Shown here: one piece after another, positions 33,071 through 42,790 of the stretch
Numbering within the stretch: the first letter of the stretch is position 1
Layout of the letters: the number at the start of each line of letters is the position of its first letter
Origin: Sphingomonas aquatilis
Lineage (GTDB): Bacteria > Pseudomonadota > Alphaproteobacteria > Sphingomonadales > Sphingomonadaceae
Assembly: GCF_014196115.1 (NCBI RefSeq)
Contig: NZ_JACIDB010000010.1
Location: 29,820 to 93,819 of the forward strand
Direction: 5' to 3'
DNA: 64,000 bases
Translations under genes and position numbers: made by a program
The notes under the pieces: model-generated
What the model was told of the DNA's origin: nothing
What the model saw: the letters and a program-made list of their open reading frames with translations, nothing else
Database searches by the model: none

Positions 33071-35796
33071 CCGGCGTCTCCGTCCTCGACCGCGATGCGC
33101 GCCTCATGCCCGATCGTGGGCGACAAGGAAAGCCGCCCGCCACTGCGCGCGGCGACGCGGGCCACCGCCTCGTCCAGCGTCACGCGCGTCACGGCGACGC
33201 CGGGCGGAAAGGCGGCGAGCAACCGCGACGGCATCGCAGCCGACAGCATTACGAACGCCCCCGAATCGTCGGCACGGCGGATGAGGCGGCCGAACGCCTG
33301 GGCGAGCCGCGCGCGGACGATACGGTCGTCATAGGCCGAACCGCCCCCCGCCAGCCGTCGCGCGGCGTGGAGCACGCTCGGCTTGGGCCAGGGCACGCCC
33401 TCCATCACGACGAGCCGCAGCGACGATCCGGGCACGTCCACCCCGTCGCGCAAGGCATCGGTGCCGAGCAATGAGGCGGCGGGATCGTCGCGGAAGATGT
33501 CGACCAACGTGCCCGTATCGATCGGATCGACGTGCTGCGCGTGGAGCGGCAGGCCCTCGCGTGCCAGCCGATCGGCGATGCGGCCGTGGACGCCGCGCAG
33601 GCGGCGGATTGCGGTGAACAGGCCGAGCGTGCCGCCGCCCGCCGCGACGATCAGCCGCGCATAGGCATTGGCGAGCGCGGGCAGGTCGCCGCGCTTGACG
33701 TCGGTGACGATCAGCACCTCGGCCTGGCGTTCATAGGCAAAGGGGCTCGCCGCCTCGAACCGCGACGGCGCGCGGGCGAGGTGTGGCGCGCCGACACGCG
33801 CCTCCGCGGTCGGCCAGTCGCCGCCGCCGGTCAGCGTCGCCGAGGTGACGAGCACGCCATGCGCGGGCTTCAGCACCACTTCGGCGAAGGGGCGCGTAGG
33901 ATCGAGCCAGTGGCGGTGCAGGCCCATGTCATATTCGCGCCCCTCGATCCGCTCGACCGCGAGCCAGTCGACATGGTCGGGATCGGCGGGGCCGCCGACG
34001 CGCGCGAGCAGCGACAGCCATGCCGCCACCGTCTCCGCTCGCCAGCCGATCGAGGCGATCGCGCCCTCGATCCGCGCACGTGCCGGGCCGTCCATCCAGT
34101 CGGGCGCCTCGGCCAGCACCGCCTCCAGCCGGCGGCCGAGCGTCACCAGGGGGCGGACCAGCGCGTCGAGCGCGGCGGCAGCGGGGGCGGCGGCTTCGAT
34201 CAGTTCGGGGGTCGGTTCGGCGAGTTCGGTTTCGAGGCCATAGCCGGCGTCGCCCGGCTGTTCGGCGCGGGCATAGGTGAGGCCGCGGACGGCGGCGAGC
34301 AGATGCTCGATCGGGCCGAACGGCGCGCCTTCGGCGATCCGTCCCAGCCAGCCGTCGCTGGCGAGGTTGCGCGCCGCCTCCACCGCATCCTGGATCGCGA
34401 TGCCGCCCTGTTCGTCATAGCTCGCGACATCCGACAGGCGCGCCTGCAGCCCGCGCCGCCGGCCGCGCCCGCCACTTTCGGGGCCAAGGATCCAGCGTCT
34501 AAGTTCGATCGTCTCCTGCCCGGTCAGCGCCGTGGCGAACATCGAATCGGCCGCTTCGAACAGATGATGGCCTTCGTCGAAGACATAGCGGGTCGGGCGC
34601 GTCGTCGTCTCCCGCCCGCGCGCGGCGTTGACCATGACGAGCGCGTGATTGGCGATGACTATGTCCGCATCGGCGGAGGCGCGCGCGGCGCGTTCGATGA
34701 AGCACTTCCGGTAATGCGGGCAGCCGGCATAGACGCATTCGCCGCGCCGATCGGTCAGCGCCGCCGGGCCGTTGCGGCGGAACAGGGTGGGCAGCCAGCC
34801 GGGCAGGTCGCCGCCGACCATGTCGCCGTCCGCGCTATAGGCCGCCCAGCGCGCGACCAGATGCGCGAGGATCGCGGCGCGGCCGGCAAAACCGCCCTGC
34901 AACGCATCCTCCAGGTTCAGCAGGCACAGGTAGTTTTCGCGGCCCTTGCGCGTCACCACCTTCTCGCGGCGCACCGTGGCGTCGGGGAAAACTCGCTCGG
35001 TTTCCTTGGCGAGCTGGCGTTGCAGCGCCTTGGTATAGGTGCTGATCCACACCGCACCGCCCGCCCGCTCGGCCCAGAGCGAAGCGGGGGCGAGATAGCC
35101 CAAGGTCTTGCCGATCCCCGTCCCCGCCTCCGCAAGGACCATGTTGGGCGCATCACGCATCGCGCGCGGCGCGAAGGCTTCGGTCGCGGCGGCGGCGAAG
35201 GCGCGCTGGCCAGTGCGCTCCTCGGCGCCCGCGCCGGTGAGGGTGTGGAGCCGTGCCTCGGCATCACCGGGCGGGACGGTCGCGGACAGTGGCGCGGGAC
35301 GCGGGGCGTGCTCCTCCCATTCGGGCAGCGCGGCGAACAGCCAGCGTTCGTTGGTGCGCGGCTTGGCGATCAGCGGGCCGATCGCGGGGGCCCAGGGCCA
35401 ACGCAGCCGGCCGAGCGACTGCACTGCGGTCCACGCGCCCTCCCGTTCGGGCCAGTCGCCCTCCGGCACGGCGAGCAGAGCTGCGGCGGCTTCGCGCAGG
35501 AAGGCGGCGACATCCTCGTCACGCGTCGGCGGCGACAGATCGACCGCCCGCGCGAGACCCTTGGGCGTCGGCACCGCGAAGCGCGCAGGGTAGAGGAAGG
35601 CGAACAGTTCGAGCAGGTCGAGCCCCGACAGTTCGGGGTAGCCCAGTCGCTGCGCGACCAATGCGGCGTTGAGCAGGATCACCGGCGTATCCGCCGCGAT
35701 CCGGATCGCCTCGCCGCGCCCGATCGGCCGCGTACCCTCCGCGGTCGCGATCCAGATGCCGCCATGGCTGGCGTGGAGGGCGGGATAAGGGATCAC
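33067..35796 (-). CDS. DinG/Rad3-type ATP-dependent DNA helicase with iron-sulfur site
   Basis: A 909-residue superfamily 2 helicase. Walker A is AEAGTGIGKT (222-231). The DEAH-type box is DEGH (407-410). Four cysteines, C291, C354, C359 and C365, lie between motifs I and II, as in the 4Fe-4S domain of XPD/DinG. Late motifs include VTSATLTGG and AFGRLIRRADDSGAF. About 200 residues precede Walker A, more than in E. coli DinG. That N-terminal region is not a recognisable exonuclease and may be lineage-specific. The role is probably to unwind damaged or RNA-containing structures. Transcription continues into sixA. Confidence 0.9.
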   Translation of the reverse strand: MIPYPALHASHGGIWIATAEGTRPIGRGEAIRIAADTPVILLNAALVAQRLGYPELSGLDLLELFAFLYPARFAVPTPKGLARAVDLSPPTRDEDVAAFLREAAAALLAVPEGDWPEREGAWTAVQSLGRLRWPWAPAIGPLIAKPRTNERWLFAALPEWEEHAPRPAPLSATVPPGDAEARLHTLTGAGAEERTGQRAFAAAATEAFAPRAMRDAPNMVLAEAGTGIGKTLGYLAPASLWAERAGGAVWISTYTKALQRQLAKETERVFPDATVRREKVVTRKGRENYLCLLNLEDALQGGFAGRAAILAHLVARWAAYSADGDMVGGDLPGWLPTLFRRNGPAALTDRRGECVYAGCPHYRKCFIERAARASADADIVIANHALVMVNAARGRETTTRPTRYVFDEGHHLFEAADSMFATALTGQETIELRRWILGPESGGRGRRRGLQARLSDVASYDEQGGIAIQDAVEAARNLASDGWLGRIAEGAPFGPIEHLLAAVRGLTYARAEQPGDAGYGLETELAEPTPELIEAAAPAAAALDALVRPLVTLGRRLEAVLAEAPDWMDGPARARIEGAIASIGWRAETVAAWLSLLARVGGPADPDHVDWLAVERIEGREYDMGLHRHWLDPTRPFAEVVLKPAHGVLVTSATLTGGGDWPTAEARVGAPHLARAPSRFEAASPFAYERQAEVLIVTDVKRGDLPALANAYARLIVAAGGGTLGLFTAIRRLRGVHGRIADRLAREGLPLHAQHVDPIDTGTLVDIFRDDPAASLLGTDALRDGVDVPGSSLRLVVMEGVPWPKPSVLHAARRLAGGGSAYDDRIVRARLAQAFGRLIRRADDSGAFVMLSAAMPSRLLAAFPPGVAVTRVTLDEAVARVAARSGGRLSLSPTIGHEARIAVEDGDAG

Positions 35797-35932
35797 CGGT
35801 GCCGCTGTACTCCACCGGAACGGAATGGCAACTCGCCAACCCGCGCGCGACGGACGTCATCCTGCATTCATGAAACCGCGCCCTTTATCGCTCGTTCGGC
35901 AGACATCGTCCGACACGAAAGGGAAATATATC

Positions 35933-36244
35933 ATGCGCCATATGCTGTTCGCGCTCACCGCCGCTTCGCTCGTCCTGCCCGCCAGCGTCGCGCTGCCGGT
36001 CAGCAAGGCCGAGGCCAAGCGGCATCACCACCGCTATGCGCATGAGCGCGGCTATCGCTACGCGCACGGCTGCCGCTATTCGAGCGGGACGACGGGCCTT
36101 GTGGCGGGCGGCGTCGGCGGTGCACTCGTCGGCAATTCGCTGCTCGGCCATGGCGCGCTTGGCACGATCGCGGGCGGCGTCGGCGGTGCCTTTGCCGGCC
36201 GGGCGATCGATCGCACGATCACCGCCAAGCATCGCTGCCGCTAA
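35933..36244 (+). CDS. Small exported glycine-zipper (2TM) protein
   Basis: A 103-residue protein with a signal peptide ([22 protein letters not shown]), a His/Arg/Tyr-rich segment ([21 protein letters not shown]) and a glycine-zipper hairpin ([18 protein letters not shown], then [18 protein letters not shown]). Such proteins resemble Rcn/SlyB-like envelope proteins. The histidine-rich stretch could bind metal, an inference. AAAGGGA upstream fits ATG 35933. Confidence 0.8.
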   Translation: MRHMLFALTAASLVLPASVALPVSKAEAKRHHHRYAHERGYRYAHGCRYSSGTTGLVAGGVGGALVGNSLLGHGALGTIAGGVGGAFAGRAIDRTITAKHRCR

Positions 36245-36302
36245 GGCGCCGCGATCCAAAGTGTTGCGGGATGCGCGTCGGAACCTTAGTCCGGCGCGCA
36301 TC

Positions 36303-37886
36303 ATGACCGATACCGATCTGCGCTCCGCCGCTCTCGACTCCAAGGCCTGGCCGTTCGAAGAGGCGCGCAAGCTGCTGAAACGCTTTCCGGACGGCAAGCC
36401 CGGTGGCGCACCGATTTTGTTCGAAACCGGCTATGGCCCGTCGGGCCTGCCGCATATCGGCACGTTCAACGAAGTGCTGCGCACGACGATGGTGCGCAAC
36501 GCCTTCCATGCGCTGTCCGACCAGCCAACGCGGCTGATCGCGTTCAGCGACGACATGGATGGCCTGCGCAAGGTGCCCGACAATGTCCCCAACGGCGACA
36601 TGCTGCGCGAGCATCTCGGCAAGCCGCTGACGCGCATTCCCGACCCGTTCGGCAAGTTCGACAGCTTCGCCGCACACAACAATGCGATGCTGCGCGCCTT
36701 CCTCGACCGGTTCGGCTTCGACTACGAATTCGCCTCGTCGACGGACTATTATGAGGGCGGCAAGTTCGACGACGCCATCAAGGGCGTGCTGCGCCATTAC
36801 CAGGGCATCCTCGACGTGATGCTGCCGACGCTGCGCGCCGAGCGGCGCGAGACCTATTCGCCCGTGCTGCCGGTCAGCCCGACGAGCGGTATCGTGCTGC
36901 AGGTGCCGGTCGAGGTGGTCGACGCGGACGCCGGCACGATCGCCTTCACCGACGAGAGCGGCGAACGGATCGTCCAGTCAGCGCTCGGCGGCAAGTCCAA
37001 GCTGCAATGGAAGGTCGACTGGGCGATGCGCTGGGTGGCGCTCGGCGTCGACTACGAAATGGCGGGCAAGGACCTGATCGATTCGGTGACACAGTCGTCG
37101 AAGATCGCGCGCGTGCTCGGCGGACGCCCGCCCGAAGGCTTCAACTACGAGATGTTCCTCGACGAAAAGGGCGAAAAGATCTCCAAGTCCAAGGGCAACG
37201 GCCTCAGCCTCGACCAGTGGTTGACCTATGGCCCGGAGGAAAGCCTCGCCTTCTTCGCCTATCGCGAGCCCAAGAAGGCGAAGGCACTGCACTTCGGCGT
37301 CATCCCGCGCGCGGTCGACGATTATTGGCAGTTCCGCGGCAATTATCCGACGCAGGAACTGCCGCAGAAGTTGGGCAACCCCGTCCACCACATCCACGAC
37401 GGCAACGTGCCCAGCGCGACGTTGCCGGTGACGTTCGGTCTGCTGCTCAACCTCGTCGGCGTGATGGGCGAGGCGAGCAAGGAGCAGGTGTGGGGCTATC
37501 TGCGCAATTACGTCCCCGATGCCACGCCGGAGCGGGACCCCGAGCTCGACCGGCTGATCGGCTATGCCCTGGCCTATGCCCGCGATTTCGTCGCGCCGAC
37601 GCTGAAGCGCCGTGCGCCCGAGGGCGTCGAGGTGGAGGCGCTGCGCCGGCTGGACACTGATCTCGCCGCGCTGCCCGCCGACGCGAGCGCGGAGGATATC
37701 CAGAACGTCGTCTATGAGATCGGCAAGACCGCCGGCTTCGAGAGCTTACGCGACTGGTTCAAGGCGCTGTACGAGACGCTGCTCGGGTCCGAACAGGGGC
37801 CGCGCATGGGGAGCTTCATCGCGCTGTACGGGGTGGAGAACAGCCGGACGCTGATCGCCGAGGCGCTGGCGAAGGCCACTGCCTAA
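36303..37886 (+). CDS. lysK: Class I lysyl-tRNA synthetase
   Basis: A 527-residue class I LysRS, the form found in archaea and alphaproteobacteria in place of class II LysS. The HIGH-like motif is PHIG (residues 50-53 in [11 protein letters not shown]) and the KMSKS-like motif is KISKSKGN (292-299). The C-terminal helical domain is complete. The ATG at 36303 is in the frame of the homology; the frame upstream overlaps the glycine-zipper gene and is unrelated. Its stop lies inside the first bases of the repeat at 37885. It is another marker for an alphaproteobacterial host. Confidence 0.97.
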   Translation: MTDTDLRSAALDSKAWPFEEARKLLKRFPDGKPGGAPILFETGYGPSGLPHIGTFNEVLRTTMVRNAFHALSDQPTRLIAFSDDMDGLRKVPDNVPNGDMLREHLGKPLTRIPDPFGKFDSFAAHNNAMLRAFLDRFGFDYEFASSTDYYEGGKFDDAIKGVLRHYQGILDVMLPTLRAERRETYSPVLPVSPTSGIVLQVPVEVVDADAGTIAFTDESGERIVQSALGGKSKLQWKVDWAMRWVALGVDYEMAGKDLIDSVTQSSKIARVLGGRPPEGFNYEMFLDEKGEKISKSKGNGLSLDQWLTYGPEESLAFFAYREPKKAKALHFGVIPRAVDDYWQFRGNYPTQELPQKLGNPVHHIHDGNVPSATLPVTFGLLLNLVGVMGEASKEQVWGYLRNYVPDATPERDPELDRLIGYALAYARDFVAPTLKRRAPEGVEVEALRRLDTDLAALPADASAEDIQNVVYEIGKTAGFESLRDWFKALYETLLGSEQGPRMGSFIALYGVENSRTLIAEALAKATA

Positions 37887-38018
37887 GTCCTCCCCCGCCA
37901 GGGGGAGGTGGCGCCGCGTAGCGGTGACGGAGGGGGAGGTATGCGGCGGAGGTCGTGTTTGCGGAAGCGCCCCCTCCACCGCTGACGCGAGGGAGGAATT
38001 GGCCAAATCCTCCCTCGC
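37885..38018. repeat. Composite palindromic repeat after lysK
   Basis: The left part (from 37885, AGTCCTCCCCCGCCAGGGGG then GTGACGGAGGGGGAGG) matches the arm of the 23156-23298 element. The right part (CGCCCCCTCCACC, GCGAGGGAGGAATTG at 37987, then TCCTCCCTCGC at 38008-38018) matches the 20680-20819 element. Two subfamilies are therefore joined head to tail, and the left arm has lost its exact partner. The element begins at the lysK stop codon. Confidence 0.85.
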
Positions 38019-38101
38019 TCTTGCGCACTAAAGCGGAACTACACGGCGCCCTTGGCCATTGATCTTGCTGCACTGCAGCAAGGTCGGTTAGGGCAGCATC
38101 C

Positions 38102-39316
38102 ATGACGTTACGACAGACTGCCGAGGCGCATCCCGGCCTCGTCCATCTTGCGCTTGCCGTCGGCGGGTTTGCGATCGGGACGACCGAATTCGCGGCGATG
38201 AGCCTGGAGCCGGACCTGGCCCGCGGGCTGGGCGTCGACGCGCCCACTGTGGGGCATATCATCAGCGCCTACGCCCTGGGCGTGGTGGTCGGCGCACCGA
38301 CAATCGCGATACTGTCGGCGCGTATGGCGCGGCGCAGCCTGTTGATCGGGCTGATGGCGCTGTTCGCGATCGGCAACACGCTGTCCGCCCTCGCGCCGTC
38401 CTATGCCTGGATGCTCGCGTTCCGATTCCTGGCAGGCCTGCCGCATGGTGCCTATTTCGGGATCGCCTCGCTCGTCGCCGCGTCGCTGGTGCCGACCGCG
38501 CAGCGGACGCAGGCGGTCGGACGCGTGATGCTGGGCCTGACCGTCGCGACGATCGTCGGTGTGCCGGTCGCGACCTGGCTGGGGCAGATGGCGAGTTGGC
38601 GCTGGGTGTTCGCGCTCGTCGCGCTGTTGGCGCTGACCACCGCGAGCCTCGTCGCCGTGCTGGCCCCCGTCGACAGGCCCGATCGCAGCGCCAGCCCTTT
38701 GCGCGAACTCGGCGCACTCAAGCGGCGGCAGGTGTGGCTGACGCTCGGCACCGGCGCGATCGGGTTCGGCGGCATGTTCGCGGTCTACACTTATCTCGCC
38801 GCGACGCTGCACGACGTCACCGGCGTGGCACCGCAGACCGTGCCGGTCGTGCTGGCGGTGTTCGGCGCCGGCATGACGATCGGCAATCTGATCGTGCCGC
38901 GCTTCGCGGATCGGGCGCTGATGCCGACGGCGGGTGCGCTGCTGCTGTGGTCGGCGGCGTCGCTGGCGGTCTATCCCTTATGTGCGGGAAGTCTGTGGAC
39001 GCTGATCCCCGACGTCTTCGCGATCGGCTTAGGGGGTGCGCTGGGCACGGTGTTGCAGACGCGGCTGATGGACGTGGCAGGTGACGCGCAGGCGTTGGCC
39101 GCGGCGCTGAACCATTCGGCGTTCAATACCGCCAACGCGATCGGCCCGTGGCTGGGGGGTCTTGCCATCGCGGGCGGGCTCGGCTGGACGTCGACCGGAC
39201 TGGTCGGCGCCGGCCTAGCGCTGGGCGGCTTTGCGATCTGGGCGGTCTCGTTCGCCATCGAGCGCGGCGGGTTCGGCTTGCCAGCGAGGCGCGAGCCGTT
39301 ACGTCAGACGGGATGA
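38102..39316 (+). CDS. MFS transporter, DHA1/AraJ-like family
   Basis: A 404-residue, 12-TM sugar-or-drug efflux-type transporter. The N-terminus LAVGGFAIGTTEFAAMSLEPDLARGLGV is diagnostic of the AraJ/YdhP group (GTTEF motif), and the TM2-3 loop SARMARRSLL is present. The substrate is unknown; relatives export arabinose-like compounds or drugs. The ATG follows GTTAGGGCAGCATCC with no Shine-Dalgarno sequence. Its end overlaps nhaA by 4 bp (ATGA), so the two are translated together. Confidence 0.9.
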   Translation: MTLRQTAEAHPGLVHLALAVGGFAIGTTEFAAMSLEPDLARGLGVDAPTVGHIISAYALGVVVGAPTIAILSARMARRSLLIGLMALFAIGNTLSALAPSYAWMLAFRFLAGLPHGAYFGIASLVAASLVPTAQRTQAVGRVMLGLTVATIVGVPVATWLGQMASWRWVFALVALLALTTASLVAVLAPVDRPDRSASPLRELGALKRRQVWLTLGTGAIGFGGMFAVYTYLAATLHDVTGVAPQTVPVVLAVFGAGMTIGNLIVPRFADRALMPTAGALLLWSAASLAVYPLCAGSLWTLIPDVFAIGLGGALGTVLQTRLMDVAGDAQALAAALNHSAFNTANAIGPWLGGLAIAGGLGWTSTGLVGAGLALGGFAIWAVSFAIERGGFGLPARREPLRQTG

Positions 39317-40506
39317 CCAAGGCCTCCGCCCATCGCCGCCACGCGCTGCGCGCCTTTCTGCACGGAGAGGCAGCGGGTGGGATCGTGCTGATCGCCGCCG
39401 CCGCGCTGGCGATGATCGCCGCCAACTGGCCGGCGACGGCGCACGGTTATGAGGCGCTGCTGCACGCAAAGATCGGCCCGACTCTCGCCCCCGCTTTGGG
39501 GCCGATGACCGTCCACCTGTGGATCAACGACGGGCTGATGGCGCTGTTCTTCCTGCTCGTCGGGCTGGAGATCAAGCGTGAGTTCGTCGGCGGCCGGTTG
39601 GCCAGCGCCGACCGGCGGCGACTGCCGTTCATCGCCGCGGTCGCGGGGATGGCGGTGCCGGCGCTCGTCTTCCTGCTCGTCGCGGGCGATACGCCGGGAT
39701 TGCAGCCAGGCTGGGCGATCCCCGCCGCGACCGACATCGCCTTCGCTATCGGCGTGCTGGCGCTGCTCGGATCGCGCGTGCCCTCGTCGCTCAAGCTGCT
39801 GCTGACCACCGTCGCGATCGTCGACGACATGGGCGCGGTGGCGATCATCGCCATCGCCTATACCGATTCGATCCGCGTCCTGGCGCTGGCCGGCGCGGGG
39901 CTTGCGCTGCTGGTGCTCTACGTCCTCAACCGGCGGCAGGTGATGGCGCTGTGGCCCTATCTTCTGGCAGGGGCCGCGCTGTGGCTGTTCGTGCTGCAAT
40001 CGGGTGTGCATGCGACGATCGCCGGCGTGATGACCGCCATGCTGGTGCCGCTCCGCCGCGATGAGGCGGGATCGCCGCTCCACCGGCTGGAGCATGCGCT
40101 GCATCCGTGGAGCGCCTTTGCCATCGTGCCGCTGTTCGGCTTCGCCAATGCCGGCGTGTCGCTGACCGGCGTCGGGCTGGAGACGTTCGCCCAGCCGCTG
40201 GTGCTCGGCATCGCACTCGGCCTGTTCCTGGGCAAGCAGACCGGCATCCTGGCAGCGATCTGGGGCGCAGACCGGCTGGGGATCGCACGCCGCCCAGCGG
40301 GGGTGAGTTGGGGGCAATTGTACGGCATGGCGCTGATCGCCGGCATCGGCTTCACGATGAGCCTGTTCATCGGTGGCCTCGCCTTCGCCGATCCTGCGCA
40401 GATGGACGCGGTGAAGATCGGCGTCCTCGCCGGTTCGATCGCTTCGGCCCTCGCGGGCGCGGCGGTGCTGGTGGTCGCGGGACGCCGGGCGCATGCCACC
40501 CGCTGA
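39313..40506 (+). CDS. nhaA: Na+/H+ antiporter NhaA
   Basis: A 397-residue pH-regulated antiporter. The ion-binding aspartates are D171-D172 (VAIVDDMGAVAII), with the TM4 element PAATDIAFAIGVLALLGSRVP (T140-D141) and WINDGLMALFFLLVGLEIKREF near the N-terminus. The C-terminal GIGFTMSLFIGGLAF is also typical. The start is fixed by the ATGA overlap with the preceding MFS gene, and its end overlaps the next MFS gene by 14 bp. This tight packing suggests one operon for ion or proton-coupled transport. Confidence 0.96.
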   Translation: MTKASAHRRHALRAFLHGEAAGGIVLIAAAALAMIAANWPATAHGYEALLHAKIGPTLAPALGPMTVHLWINDGLMALFFLLVGLEIKREFVGGRLASADRRRLPFIAAVAGMAVPALVFLLVAGDTPGLQPGWAIPAATDIAFAIGVLALLGSRVPSSLKLLLTTVAIVDDMGAVAIIAIAYTDSIRVLALAGAGLALLVLYVLNRRQVMALWPYLLAGAALWLFVLQSGVHATIAGVMTAMLVPLRRDEAGSPLHRLEHALHPWSAFAIVPLFGFANAGVSLTGVGLETFAQPLVLGIALGLFLGKQTGILAAIWGADRLGIARRPAGVSWGQLYGMALIAGIGFTMSLFIGGLAFADPAQMDAVKIGVLAGSIASALAGAAVLVVAGRRAHATR

Positions 40507-41731
40507 CGCGGCCATCGCGCCCATTGCGCTGGGCACGCCCGCCTATCGCCGGCTGACGCTGGCGATGCTGTTTGCGGGCTTTTCGACCTTTTCGCTGCTC
40601 TACGCCGTCCAGCCGCTGCTGCCGCTGTTCGCACGCGATTATGCGTTGAGTGCGGAGGGCGCGTCCTTGGCCGTGTCGCTCGCGACCGGGCCGCTGGCGA
40701 TCGCCATCCTGTTCGCGGGCGTTCTGTCCGACCGGATCGGGCGGCGGCCATTGATGATCGCGGCGATGTTTTCGGCGGGGCTGTTGACGCTTGCCGCAGC
40801 GGTCGCGCCGGGATGGCATGCGCTGCTGGCGCTCAGGCTGCTCACCGGCCTTGCGCTCGCCGGCGTGCCGGCGGTCGCGATGGCCTATGTCGCCGAAGAG
40901 GTGGATGCGGCGACGGTGGGCGCGGCGATGGGGCTGTACATCGCCGGCAGCGCGCTGGGCGGCATGGGCGGGCGACTGATCGCCAGCCTGATCGCGGACG
41001 TCGCGGATTGGCGCTGGGCGCTAGGCGGCGTCGGCTTCGCTGGCGTGGTGATGGCGGAGGCGTTTCGCCGGCTGGCGCCGCCGTCGCGCCGTTTCGTCGC
41101 GAGCACCGCACGCAACCCGCTCGCCGGTATCGCGACCCTGCTGCGCGACCGGGCATTGCCGCTGCTCTACGCCGAAGCCTTCCTGCTGATGGGCCTTTTC
41201 GTCACGCTGTACAATTACGCGGGCTTCCGCCTGATCGCGCCGCCGTATGGCCTCAGCCAGGCGGCGGTCGGCATGGTCTTCCTGCTCTATATCCTGGGAT
41301 CGGTGAGTTCGACGCTGTTCGGCGGCTTTGCGGGACGGGTCGGGCGGCGGCGGGTGTTCTGGCTGCCGATCGTCGTGCTGATCGCAGGTATCGCCGTCGC
41401 GGCGGCGACGCCGCTGTGGCTGGTCGTCGTCGGCATCGCACTGGTGACGATCGGCTTCTTCGGCGCGCATTCGATCGCCAGCGCCTGGGTCGGGCGGCGC
41501 GCGGCGGGCCATCGCGGCCAGGGCGCCGCGCTCTACCTGTTCTTCTATTACCTCGGATCAAGCGTGCTGGGCTCGGCCGGCGGTATCGCGTGGAGCCGCA
41601 GCGCCTGGCCGGGTGTGACGCTGTTCTGCCTGATCCTAGCGGCTCTGGCATTGGTGGTGGCGCTGCTGCTGACCCGGATACCGCCGCTGCCGATGCCCGA
41701 AACGAACGGACCCGGACTGCCCACGGCCTGA
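40493..41731 (+). CDS. MFS transporter, YnfM/CynX-like DHA1 family
   Basis: A 412-residue, 12-TM transporter. LYAVQPLLPLFARDYALS at the N-terminus and GVLSDRIGRRPLM in the TM2-3 loop are typical of YnfM-like efflux proteins. A second copy of the loop motif (FAGRVGRRRVF) is in the C-terminal half. The ATG lies 14 bp inside nhaA, in another frame, so translation is probably coupled. The substrate is unknown. Confidence 0.88.
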   Translation: MPPADAAIAPIALGTPAYRRLTLAMLFAGFSTFSLLYAVQPLLPLFARDYALSAEGASLAVSLATGPLAIAILFAGVLSDRIGRRPLMIAAMFSAGLLTLAAAVAPGWHALLALRLLTGLALAGVPAVAMAYVAEEVDAATVGAAMGLYIAGSALGGMGGRLIASLIADVADWRWALGGVGFAGVVMAEAFRRLAPPSRRFVASTARNPLAGIATLLRDRALPLLYAEAFLLMGLFVTLYNYAGFRLIAPPYGLSQAAVGMVFLLYILGSVSSTLFGGFAGRVGRRRVFWLPIVVLIAGIAVAAATPLWLVVVGIALVTIGFFGAHSIASAWVGRRAAGHRGQGAALYLFFYYLGSSVLGSAGGIAWSRSAWPGVTLFCLILAALALVVALLLTRIPPLPMPETNGPGLPTA

Positions 41732-41821
41732 CCGAACCGGGCCCATCTTGTCGGCGGCAAAGCTTTTCTTTCTATTCCCATCAGAATGGAGGGATATGCT
41801 CGCAGGTCTGGGAGACTTGCC

Positions 41822-42790
41822 ATGCCGACGCTGTCCTCACCGCCCGAATCCCCTGCCGCCGGCGCGACGCTGGACGAGGCAGTTGGCGCGCTGCGCAGCG
41901 CCCGGGCAGCGTGGCGCGACCGGCAACAGCCCCAGCGCGCCGCAGCGATCTTCCCCTCGCGCGAAGCCATCGAGCGCGTCGTCGCGCTGCTTGCCGAAGC
42001 GCTCTATCCCCGCCGTCTGGGCCAGCAGCGCGTGACGCCAAAGGACGAGGATCATTTCGTCGCCGCCAAGCTGACCGCCGCCTTCGCCGATCTGGAACGC
42101 GAGATCGACCGTGAGCTCGGCTATTGGCAAATGGAGGCGCGCACCGCCTTCGCCGCGGATCAGGCCGCGACGATCGTGCGGCTGTTCGCCGGCACGCTGG
42201 GCGATATCCGGCGGCTGATCGACAGCGACGTCGAGGCCGCCTTCCTGGGCGATCCCGCCGCGGGCAGCACCGACGAAATCCTCGTCTGCTATCCGGGCGC
42301 GATCGCCAGCCTGCATCACCGTATCGCGCACCAACTGCACAATCTGGGCGCGCCGATCGTCGCGCGCATGATTTCCGAGCTCGCCAACGAGCGCACCGGA
42401 ATCGACATCCACCCCGGTGCGACGATCGGCGCGCGTTTCTTCATCGACCATGGCACCGGCGTCGTCATCGGCGAAACCGCGATCGTCGGCACCGGCGTGC
42501 GCCTGTACCAGCACGTGACGCTCGGCGCCCGCAGTCCGCTGGGCGCGGCGCGGCGATCCCCGCGCGAACGCTATGCGCGCCATCCGATCGTCGGCGACGA
42601 TGTGGTCATCTATGCCGGCGCGACGATCCTCGGCCGCGTCACGATCGGTGACGGTGCGACGATCGGCGGCAACGTCTGGCTGCTCGACGACGTGCCGGCC
42701 GGCGGCGTGGTGGTGCAGCCCGAAGCCACGTTGCTCGCGCCCTCCGCCAGCCTCGCGTTGCGCGACACGCTGATCGCGGCGTTGGTGTGA
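41822..42790 (+). CDS. cysE: Serine O-acetyltransferase (EpsC/CysE-like)
   Basis: A 322-residue first enzyme of cysteine synthesis, acetylating serine with acetyl-CoA. An N-terminal helical part (~1-150) precedes the left-handed beta-helix built of hexapeptide repeats. Catalytic and binding elements are visible: IASLHHRIAHQLHNLG, NERTGIDIHPGATIG, FIDHGTGVVIGETA and LYQHVTLGA. This longer type (EpsC) replaces the short CysE in many proteobacteria. The ATG at 41822 follows GGGAGACTTGCC. The last codon overlaps the next gene (TGATG), so they are coupled. An imperfect palindrome near 41775-41796 (TTCCCATCAGAATGGAGGGA) may be regulatory. Confidence 0.92.
   Translation: MPTLSSPPESPAAGATLDEAVGALRSARAAWRDRQQPQRAAAIFPSREAIERVVALLAEALYPRRLGQQRVTPKDEDHFVAAKLTAAFADLEREIDRELGYWQMEARTAFAADQAATIVRLFAGTLGDIRRLIDSDVEAAFLGDPAAGSTDEILVCYPGAIASLHHRIAHQLHNLGAPIVARMISELANERTGIDIHPGATIGARFFIDHGTGVVIGETAIVGTGVRLYQHVTLGARSPLGAARRSPRERYARHPIVGDDVVIYAGATILGRVTIGDGATIGGNVWLLDDVPAGGVVVQPEATLLAPSASLALRDTLIAALV

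Noticed and set aside
33532..36045. 837-codon frame on the plus strand opposite the DinG-like helicase
   Set aside because: Shadow of a gene with intact helicase motifs; no recognisable product.
41775..41796. Imperfect palindrome before cysE as a firm cysteine-regulator site
   Set aside because: The symmetry is weak and I cannot match it to a defined consensus; mentioned only in the gene entry.
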